Positions 1-5,495 of a DNA stretch of 8,478 nucleotides are shown here, in pieces (the stretch's first letter is position 1; every line of letters begins with the position of its first letter). A model generated the notes under the pieces. That model searched no databases. It saw nothing but the letters and a program-made list of their open reading frames with translations, and was not told the DNA's origin. The DNA comes from Chloroflexota bacterium. Its GTDB lineage: Bacteria > Chloroflexota > Limnocylindria > Limnocylindrales > CSP1-4. Position numbers and translations under genes: made by a program. The stretch is taken from assembly GCA_021785115.1 (NCBI GenBank), contig JAJYGO010000200.1, forward strand, positions 1 through 8,478, written 5' to 3'.

Positions 1-170
1 CCGGAGTACGGTGACGGTGTTCCCGCGCGGGTCTGGATCCCCGATCCGCGTCACGGCGCGCCGCGGCGATGCTCGGAAGCGCCACGGCGGGGAGAGGGCC
101 GACGTGCCGTGCCATACGGGCGCATTCTAGCCACGTGCCCGGTCGCGTTTCGCGCGCCTCGGCGGCGTCG

Positions 171-224
171 GGTGGCGGAGGCGGGGCCGCGCGACCGGGT
201 GGCGGAGGCAGGGCCGCGCGACCG
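171..224. repeat. 27-bp direct tandem repeat, two copies
   Basis: Two adjacent 27-bp units, 171-197 and 198-224, each begin GGTGGCGGAGGC and end CCGCGCGACCG. They differ at one base (G183 against A210). The period is a multiple of three, so it appears as a 9-residue repeat in open frames, but no real gene is supported here. The repeat lies about 160 bp upstream of the sucC start. It could be a slippage-generated tandem duplication; no function can be read from it. Confidence 0.85.
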
Positions 225-330
225 GACGGCAGCGGACCGGACCGGGCAGCGGGACGGCCCCGCGGAACGGGGACGCGGACGGACGGTTGCTCGCGCGCCT
301 CGCTCGCGCACCTCGCGGCGGCCCTCGGGC

Positions 331-336
331 TATCCT
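331..336 (+). promoter_or_regulatory. Possible -10 element of the sucCD promoter
   Basis: TATCCT fits the TANNNT pattern of housekeeping-sigma -10 elements and stands out in a very GC-rich stretch. It would place transcription start near 343 and give a leader of about 40 nt before the GTG at 385. No recognisable -35 hexamer sits 16-19 bp upstream; the nearest TTG-containing hexamer (TTGCTC, 287-292) is too far away. This is a candidate only. Confidence 0.3.
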
Positions 337-370
337 GCTCCGGCCGGGCGAACGGACCCGACGGGTGCAC

Positions 371-375
371 GGAGG
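371..375 (+). promoter_or_regulatory. Shine-Dalgarno site of sucC
   Basis: GGAGG lies 9 nt before the GTG at 385. It decides the sucC start, because the open frame continues far upstream with no other good ribosome-binding site, and family homology also begins at this GTG. Confidence 0.7.
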
Positions 376-384
376 CTGCCGCTC

Positions 385-1635
385 GTGAAGCTCCAGGAAT
401 TCCATGCGCGCGAACTCCTCGCCGCGGCAGGGCTCCCGGTTCCCCCCGGGCGAGTCGCCACGACGCCGGCGGAGGCCGCCGGGGTCGCCCGCGAGCTGAT
501 CTCGGACGGGGCGAGCGGGGTGGTCGTCAAGGCGCAGGTCCTGGTGGGCGGCCGCGGCAAGGCCGGCGGCGTCAAGCTCGCATCGACCCCCGAGGACGCC
601 GAGCGCGTCGCGGACGAGATCCTGGGCATGTCGATCAAGGGCATCACGGTCCGGAAGGTGCTCGTCGCGCCCGCGTCCGACATCCGTCACGAGTACTACC
701 TGGGCGCCGTCCTCGACCGGACCGCACAGCGCATCCTCGTCATGGGATCCGCGGAAGGTGGCGTGGAGATCGAACAGATCGCGAAGGAGAAGCCCGAGGC
801 GATCGTCCGCGTGCACGCCCACCCGCACCTCGGGCTCCTGGACTTCCAGGCCCGCGAGGTCGCCCTCGCCCTCGGGCTGACGGGACCGTACCTGGCCGAT
901 GCGGTCGCGATCGCGAAGGGCCTGGTCCGCGTGATGGTCGAGAACGACGCGGACCTGGTCGAGGTCAACCCGCTGGCGATCGTCCGCGAGCGGACGACCG
1001 ACGGCTCCGAACGCGACCGGCTCGTCTGCCTCGACGCCAAGATCACGCTCGACGATTCGGCGCTCCCCCGCCATCCGGACCTCGAGGCGCGGCGCGACCT
1101 CGACGAGGAGGACGCGGCCGACACCGAGGCGCGCGAACAGGAGATCAACTTCATCCACCTCGACGGGACCATCGGGTGCGTGGTGAACGGCGCCGGCCTC
1201 GCGATGACGACGATGGACCTCGTCAAGCGGGCGGGTGGCGAGCCCGCGAACTTCCTCGACATCGGCGGCGGCGCGCGCGCGGACACCGTGGCGGCGGCGA
1301 TGAGGCTGATCCTGGCGGACCCGCGGGTCGAGGCGATCCTCGTGAACATCTTCGGCGGGATCACGCGCGGCGACGAGGTTGCGCGCGGGCTCGTCGAGGC
1401 CAGGTCGCGACAGTCGCGCGACGTCCCCATGGTCGTCCGCATCGTCGGCACGAACGCGACTGAGGCACAGTCGATCCTGCGCGACGCGTCGTTCCGGACC
1501 GCTGACAGCCTGGAGGAGGCCGCGGCAGACGCCGTGGCGGTCGCGAAGGCGGCCCGGGGCGGAGGCGGCGGTGCGGCGGCCGGAGGCAGGGTCGCCGGCG
1601 GCACGGGGTCGATGACGGAAGGAGCCGCGCGATGA
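385..1635 (+). CDS. sucC: Succinyl-CoA synthetase (ADP/GDP-forming), beta subunit
   Basis: This is the cytosolic TCA-cycle subunit that carries the ATP-grasp nucleotide site and, with SucD, interconverts succinyl-CoA and succinate with formation of ATP or GTP. The 416-residue product starts [12 protein letters not shown], matching the usual SucC N-terminus. It then shows the ATP-grasp region with [10 protein letters not shown] (about 55-64), the metal-site motif EVNPLAI (193-199), DAKI (217-220), and the C-terminal ligase domain with [11 protein letters not shown] (268-278), NFLDIGGGA (289-297) and [13 protein letters not shown] (321-333). Typical SucC is about 380-390 residues. The surplus comes from a short charged insertion after EVNPLAI (about 201-212) and a Gly/Ala-rich tail (about 391-416). 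The GTG start is chosen by homology and by GGAGG 9 nt upstream; the open frame extends much further but reads as low-complexity sequence. The stop overlaps the sucD start (ATGA), so translation is probably coupled. Confidence 0.96.
   Translation: MKLQEFHARELLAAAGLPVPPGRVATTPAEAAGVARELISDGASGVVVKAQVLVGGRGKAGGVKLASTPEDAERVADEILGMSIKGITVRKVLVAPASDIRHEYYLGAVLDRTAQRILVMGSAEGGVEIEQIAKEKPEAIVRVHAHPHLGLLDFQAREVALALGLTGPYLADAVAIAKGLVRVMVENDADLVEVNPLAIVRERTTDGSERDRLVCLDAKITLDDSALPRHPDLEARRDLDEEDAADTEAREQEINFIHLDGTIGCVVNGAGLAMTTMDLVKRAGGEPANFLDIGGGARADTVAAAMRLILADPRVEAILVNIFGGITRGDEVARGLVEARSRQSRDVPMVVRIVGTNATEAQSILRDASFRTADSLEEAAADAVAVAKAARGGGGGAAAGGRVAGGTGSMTEGAAR
1617..1624 (+). promoter_or_regulatory. 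Shine-Dalgarno site of sucD
   Basis: GGAAGGAG lies inside the last codons of sucC, 7 nt before the sucD ATG. It is a near-ideal site and supports the ATGA-overlap start. Confidence 0.75.
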
Positions 1636-2549
1636 GCATCCTGGTCGGCCGCGACACCCGGCTCGTCGTGCAGGGGATCACCGGTCGCGAGGGCGAGTTC
1701 CACTCCAGGCAGATGCAGGCGTACGGCACGCAGGTCGTGGCGGGCACGCGGTTCGGCAAGGGCGGGCAGCGGGCGCTCGAGGGGACCGTCCCGGTGTTCG
1801 ACACGGTCCGCGAGGCCGTCGCCGAGACGGGCGCGAACACGAGCGTGATCTACGTTCCGGCGCCATCCGCTCCGGACGCGATCCTGGAGGCCGTCGACGC
1901 CGGGATCGCGCTGGTCGTCTGCATCACGGAGCGGATCCCGGCCCTCGACATGCTGCGGGTCATGCCCGTCGTGCGCGAGGCCGGGGCGCGCCTCATCGGT
2001 CCGAACTGTCCCGGCCTCACATCCCCGGGGCGCGCGAAGGTCGGGATCATCCCGGGCTCGATCCACCTCGAGGGCTCGACGGGCGTCGTGAGCCGGTCCG
2101 GCACGCTGACGTACGAGGTCGTGCAGGCGCTGACGGACGCCGGGATCGGCCAGTCGACGTGCGTCGGGATCGGCGGCGACCCGATCGTCGGCACGACGCA
2201 TCTCGATGTCCTCAAGCTGTTCGCCGAGGATCCCGAGACGAACGCGGTCGTGCTGATCGGCGAGATCGGCGGCAGCGCCGAGGAGGAGGCGGCGGCGTGG
2301 GCCGCCGATCACCTGAAGGGCGTGCCGAAGGCGGCGTTCATCGCCGGCCGGACCGCGCCCGAGGGCAAGCGCATGGGTCACGCCGGTGCCATCATCAGCG
2401 GCGGGTCCGGGACCGCGGCCGCGAAGGTCGCGGCGCTCGAGGCCGCGGGGTTCCGGGTCGCGGAGACGCCGGGCCAGATCGCGGATCTCCTCAGGGAGCA
2501 GGGCGCGGAGCCGGCGGCGCGCGGAGAGGTGCCGGCCGGAGCTCAGTAG
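1632..2549 (+). CDS. sucD: Succinyl-CoA synthetase (ADP/GDP-forming), alpha subunit
   Basis: SucD binds CoA through its N-terminal Rossmann domain and carries the phosphohistidine that relays phosphate between succinyl-CoA and the nucleotide bound by SucC. The 305-residue product has the CoA-binding segment [13 protein letters not shown] (12-24), GTRFGKGG (38-45), YVPAP (74-78), ITERIP (98-103), GPNCPGL (123-129), SRSGTLTYE (154-162), [10 protein letters not shown] (179-188), the conserved Glu of GEIGG (E211), and the phosphohistidine loop [14 protein letters not shown] with H250 as the phosphorylated residue. Usual length is about 290; the extra residues are a short Ala/Gly/Glu tail after LLREQ (290). 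ATG overlaps the sucC stop by 4 nt. The gene converges with the minus-strand methylmalonyl-CoA genes, whose product succinyl-CoA is its substrate. Confidence 0.97.
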   Translation: MSILVGRDTRLVVQGITGREGEFHSRQMQAYGTQVVAGTRFGKGGQRALEGTVPVFDTVREAVAETGANTSVIYVPAPSAPDAILEAVDAGIALVVCITERIPALDMLRVMPVVREAGARLIGPNCPGLTSPGRAKVGIIPGSIHLEGSTGVVSRSGTLTYEVVQALTDAGIGQSTCVGIGGDPIVGTTHLDVLKLFAEDPETNAVVLIGEIGGSAEEEAAAWAADHLKGVPKAAFIAGRTAPEGKRMGHAGAIISGGSGTAAAKVAALEAAGFRVAETPGQIADLLREQGAEPAARGEVPAGAQ

Positions 2550-2551
2550 CG

Positions 2552-2586
2552 GCGGGCAGCCTTCACTTCGAGGCGGCGATGCCCGC
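2552..2586. terminator. Possible hairpin between convergent sucD and mce
   Basis: GCGGGCA (2552-2558) can pair with TGCCCGC (2580-2586). Inside it GCCT (2559-2562) can pair with AGGC (2571-2574), leaving a 5-nt bulge and an 8-nt loop. It fills most of the 49-nt gap between the two convergent stop codons, where a bidirectional terminator would be expected. Neither strand has a clear T-tract after it, so it is not a canonical intrinsic terminator. Confidence 0.35.
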
Positions 2587-2598
2587 TGCCGAGCCCGT

Positions 2599-3057
2599 TC
2601 AGTAGCCGAGCGCCACCCAGGCCGGCCCGCCCGGCGCCTCGATCAGTTCGACGAGCACGCCGTGGCAGCTCCGGGGGTGCAGGAACGCGACCGGTCCCTC
2701 GGCGCCGCGCCGCGCGGCGTGGTCGATGAGCTCGACGCCCGCCGATTCCATGCTCGCGAGCGCCGCTGCGATGTCCGGCACCTCGAAGCACACGTGGTGG
2801 AACCCCTCGCCCCGGCTCTCGAGGAAGCGCGCGACGCCGGTCGCCGGATCGACCGGCTCGACCAGCTCGACGCGGCTCGGCCCGACGGGCAGGAACGCGA
2901 TCCGGACGCCGTCGGACGGGATCGGCACGATCGAGTCGAGGTCGAGCCCGAGCGTGTCGTGGTAGAAGCGCACGGCATCGTCCATGTTGCGCACGACCAC
3001 CGCGACATGGTGGATCGCGCCGAGAGCGTGGCGCTCGGCAAGGTCGTCCGGGGTCAT
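2599..3057 (-). CDS. mce: Methylmalonyl-CoA epimerase (VOC superfamily)
   Basis: The product interconverts the (S) and (R) epimers of methylmalonyl-CoA, linking the biotin carboxylase product to the mutase substrate. The 152-residue protein has the two-module vicinal-oxygen-chelate layout of this family. Module one has IHHVAVVV (H17 as likely metal ligand), FYHDTLGL, and VELVEP (E64 at the position of the second ligand). Module two has GEGFHHVCFEV (H87/H88) and GVLVELIE (E137 as likely ligand). The match to the epimerase pattern, together with the adjacent mutase, makes a generic glyoxalase unlikely. The ATG at 3057 has an AGGAG 5 nt upstream (3063-3067). It is the last gene of the minus-strand cluster, 27 nt after the mutase stop, and converges on sucD. 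Confidence 0.93.
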   Translation of the reverse strand: MTPDDLAERHALGAIHHVAVVVRNMDDAVRFYHDTLGLDLDSIVPIPSDGVRIAFLPVGPSRVELVEPVDPATGVARFLESRGEGFHHVCFEVPDIAAALASMESAGVELIDHAARRGAEGPVAFLHPRSCHGVLVELIEAPGGPAWVALGY

Positions 3058-3084
3058 CCGCTCTCCTCTGGACCGTGATCGACT

Positions 3085-4827
3085 CTAGACCGTGACCGAC
3101 TCGCGGTGCTCGCCCCACACTGCGCGCAGCGCATCGCTCATCTCGCCGAGCGTCGCGCCGCCGTGGACGGCCTCGATGAGCGCGGGCATCACGTTCTCGT
3201 CGCCCGCGGCCGCGGTCCGGACGTGCTCCATCGCGCGACCCCATGCTCGTGCGTCGCGCTCGGCACGCACGCGCCGGACCCGCTCGACCTGGCGCCCCTC
3301 CTCCCCCGGGTCGATACGCTGGATCGGCGGCGCGGGGACGGGCTCGTCGACGAACCGGTTGACCCCGACGACGATCTCCTCGCCCGCCTCGACGGCGCGC
3401 TGGCGCCGGTAAGCCGACTCCTGGATCTGGCGCTGCTGGTACCCCGCCTCGATCGCCGCCAGCGCGCCGCCCAGGGCGCCGATCTCGTCGAGGTACGCCT
3501 GCGCGGCACGCTCGAGCTCGTCGGTCAGCGACTCGACGAAGTAGCTCCCGGCGAGCGGGTCGGGCGTCTCGGTCACGCCGGCCTCGTGGGCCAGGATCTG
3601 CTGCGTGCGCAGGGCAAGCCGGGCCGACTCCTCGGTCGGCAGGGCGAGCGCCTCGTCGCGCGCGTTCGTGTGGAGGCTCTGCGTCCCGCCGAGCACCGCG
3701 GCGAGGGCCTGCAGCGTCGTCCGGACGACGTTGTTCTCTATCGCCTGGGCGGTCAGCGAGCTCCCCGCCGTCTGCGTGTGGAAGCGGCACATCTGGGAGC
3801 GCGGGTTGCGGGCCCCGAAGCGGTCTCGCATGATCCGGGCCCACATCCGGCGCGCCGCCCGGAACTTGGCGACCTCCTCGAACAGCTCGCTCCACGCCGC
3901 GAAGAAGAACGACAGGCGGCCGGCGAAGCGGTCGACGTCGAGGCCACGGCGCTGCGCGGCCTCCACGTACGCAATCCCGTCGGCGAGCGTGAACGCCAGC
4001 TCCTGGGCGGCAGTGGCACCCGCCTCCCGCATGTGGTAGCCGCTGATCGAGATCGTGTTCCATTTTGGCAGCTCGGCCGCACAAAATTCGAAGACGTCAG
4101 TGACCAGCCGCATCGACGGGCGCGGCGGGTAGATGTACGTACCCCGGGCGATGTACTCCTTCAGGATGTCGTTCTGGACCGTGCCGCTCACAGCCGCCCG
4201 CGGCACGCCCTGGCGCTCGGCGGCCGCGACGTAGAAGGCGAGCAGGATCGGCGCCGTCGCGTTGATCGTCATCGACGTCGAGACGCGGTCGAGCGGGATG
4301 CCGCCCAGCAGGAGCTCCATGTCGGCGAGCGAGCTGATCGGTACGCCGACCCGCCCGACCTCGCCCTCGGCCCACGCGGCGTCCGAGTCGTAGCCCATCT
4401 GGGTGGGCAGGTCGAAGGCAACCGAGAGGCCCGTCTGGCCCTGCTCCAACAGGTAGCGGAAGCGGCGGTTCGTCTGCTCGGCGCTCGCGAAGCCGGCATA
4501 CTGGCGCATCGTCCACAGGCGACCGCGGTACATCGTCGGCTGCACCCCCCGCGTGAAGGGGTATTCGCCGGGACGGCCCAGGTCGCGATCCTCGTCGAGC
4601 GCGGCGATATCGCCGGGCACGTACACGTCGGCGATCGGGATGCCCGAGGAGGTCACGAACATCTCGCGCCGCTCCGGGTGCTCGGCGACCGCACGGGCGC
4701 GCGTCGTCTCGCGCCAGTGCTCGCGCTCCTCGAGGCTCCGCTCGGTGGCGCTCCGGCCGAGCCTTTCGCTCTCCGAGGCGGGTGCGCTCGCCCCCGTCTC
4801 CACCCCGGCGCGCGCCTCCGGTGTCAT
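3085..4827 (-). CDS. mcmA1: Methylmalonyl-CoA mutase, large (substrate-binding) subunit of the split type
   Basis: This is the TIM-barrel, acyl-CoA-binding part of the adenosylcobalamin-dependent mutase that interconverts (R)-methylmalonyl-CoA and succinyl-CoA. The 580-residue product matches the separate large subunit known from archaea and several bacterial phyla. Active-site residues seen, with Propionibacterium equivalents from family knowledge: Y110 in MRQYAGF (Y89), Q218 in GTVQND (Q197), R228 in [11 protein letters not shown] (R207) and H265 in [10 protein letters not shown] (H244). Tyr and Arg at the first and third positions favour methylmalonyl-CoA over isobutyryl- or 2-hydroxyisobutyryl-CoA mutase, where these positions differ. 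The protein ends at [17 protein letters not shown] with no B12-binding DxHxxG domain, so a small subunit must be supplied elsewhere. The start ATG at 4827 overlaps the upstream stop (ATGA) and has a strong Shine-Dalgarno; the open frame runs further upstream but only as antisense-like low-complexity sequence. Confidence 0.94.
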   Translation of the reverse strand: MTPEARAGVETGASAPASESERLGRSATERSLEEREHWRETTRARAVAEHPERREMFVTSSGIPIADVYVPGDIAALDEDRDLGRPGEYPFTRGVQPTMYRGRLWTMRQYAGFASAEQTNRRFRYLLEQGQTGLSVAFDLPTQMGYDSDAAWAEGEVGRVGVPISSLADMELLLGGIPLDRVSTSMTINATAPILLAFYVAAAERQGVPRAAVSGTVQNDILKEYIARGTYIYPPRPSMRLVTDVFEFCAAELPKWNTISISGYHMREAGATAAQELAFTLADGIAYVEAAQRRGLDVDRFAGRLSFFFAAWSELFEEVAKFRAARRMWARIMRDRFGARNPRSQMCRFHTQTAGSSLTAQAIENNVVRTTLQALAAVLGGTQSLHTNARDEALALPTEESARLALRTQQILAHEAGVTETPDPLAGSYFVESLTDELERAAQAYLDEIGALGGALAAIEAGYQQRQIQESAYRRQRAVEAGEEIVVGVNRFVDEPVPAPPIQRIDPGEEGRQVERVRRVRAERDARAWGRAMEHVRTAAAGDENVMPALIEAVHGGATLGEMSDALRAVWGEHRESVTV

Positions 4828-5474
4828 CCGATCACCACCAGCTCGTCTCCCTGCTCGACGCGGACGCCCGGCTCGACGCCAACCCGCTCGATGGTACCCG
4901 CGGCGGGAGCGAGGATTTCGTTCTCCATCTTCATCGCTTCCAGCGAGCAGAGACGGGCCCCGGCCTCGACCTCGTCGCCGGCCGCGACGAAGACCCTGGC
5001 GATCCGGCCCGGCAGCGGCGCGCGGACGACGCGCGGCCCTGACACGGACGCCCCCGCGGTCCGGCGCGCGCGCTCGCGGAGGGCCGCTCGTCGCGCCGGC
5101 TCCAGCGTGACCTCGAAGCGCCACCCGTCGATCACGACCTCCACGCGGCCGACGCCCGGCGACTGTCCGCGCGACGGCGGCACGGGCAGCACGAGGCCGG
5201 GCCGTGCGCGAGACTCCTCGTGCACGCCACCCGGGTCCGGGTCCGGATCGGCGGCAGCCATGTTGGCGCCGAGCTCGGGATGCGGCGTGTCGGGCGCGGT
5301 GGGTTCGACGTCGACGACGACCGGCGGGTCGGTTTCGACGGTCGCGCGGATGGCATCTGGTCCGGGCAGGTCGCGTGGCGGGATCGTTCCCGAACCGCCG
5401 TCCGCGAACGCCGACGCGCGTGTGACCGTACCGTCGCCGGGCTCGTCCGGACGGACGGGCTTCATCGGTTCCAT
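4824..5474 (-). CDS. Biotin carboxyl carrier protein subunit of an acyl-CoA carboxylase
   Basis: The product carries covalent biotin between the biotin carboxylase and a carboxyltransferase. The 216-residue protein has three parts: a Pro/Asp/Glu-rich low-complexity N-terminus (about 1-108), a short segment [15 protein letters not shown] (111-125) like the end of the linker domain in propionyl-CoA carboxylase alpha subunits, and a complete biotinyl/lipoyl domain (about 149-216). That domain has [15 protein letters not shown], the biotinylation motif EAMKMEN with K182, and the matching half [14 protein letters not shown]. The start is uncertain. ATG at 5474 is the first start codon after the carboxylase stop and has no well-placed Shine-Dalgarno (GGTGA lies 13 nt away); ATG at 5465 or 5261 are alternatives. 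It is in the same frame as the carboxylase gene, separated by one TGA and seven codons. Its stop overlaps the mutase ATG. Acetyl-CoA carboxylase carrier is possible, but the context favours propionyl-CoA. Confidence 0.85.
   Translation of the reverse strand: MEPMKPVRPDEPGDGTVTRASAFADGGSGTIPPRDLPGPDAIRATVETDPPVVVDVEPTAPDTPHPELGANMAAADPDPDPGGVHEESRARPGLVLPVPPSRGQSPGVGRVEVVIDGWRFEVTLEPARRAALRERARRTAGASVSGPRVVRAPLPGRIARVFVAAGDEVEAGARLCSLEAMKMENEILAPAAGTIERVGVEPGVRVEQGDELVVIG
4830..4839 (-). promoter_or_regulatory. Extended Shine-Dalgarno site of the mutase gene
   Basis: GGTGGTGATC on the minus strand ends 2 nt before the ATG at 4827. It matches the extended anti-Shine-Dalgarno complement GGAGGTGATC in 9 of 10 positions. 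It lies within the last codons of the carrier-protein gene and supports the ATGA-overlap start. Confidence 0.6.
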
Positions 5475-5495
5475 GTGGTGTTCCCGTTCACCCCG

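Larger units (their letters stand above)
1..384. other. Non-coding or unassigned region upstream of sucC
   Basis: No convincing gene is seen here. The sucC frame stays open leftwards to the window edge, but the translation is Arg/Ala/Gly/Pro-rich, contains a 9-residue repeat made by the DNA tandem repeat, and lies outside the region where SucC proteins align. The stretch holds a 27-bp tandem repeat (171-224), a small CCCCG/CGGGG hairpin (258-272), a possible promoter (-10 TATCCT at 331-336), and on the minus strand a TAGAAT hexamer (129-124). A divergent gene could begin with GTG at 54 and run off the left edge (reading VTRIGDPDPRG...), but only 18 codons are visible, no Shine-Dalgarno is present, and it is not called. 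Confidence 0.6.

Noticed and set aside
51..311. Small minus-strand open frame of 86 codons upstream of sucC
   Set aside because: Arg/Ala/Pro-rich, spans the tandem repeat, and has no domain or ribosome site; most likely chance.
109..384. N-terminal extension of sucC from an ATG at 109
   Set aside because: The extra 92 residues are low-complexity with a 9-residue repeat, have no counterpart in SucC, and a good GGAGG precedes the GTG at 385.
696..2381. Minus-strand open frame of 561 codons
   Set aside because: It is antisense to sucC and sucD, which have full family motifs; its composition is that of a shadow frame.
4828..5124. N-terminal extension of the mutase by 99 codons
   Set aside because: It overlaps the biotinyl domain of the carrier gene in another frame and has no mutase homology. 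The ATG at 4827 has an ATGA overlap and a strong Shine-Dalgarno.
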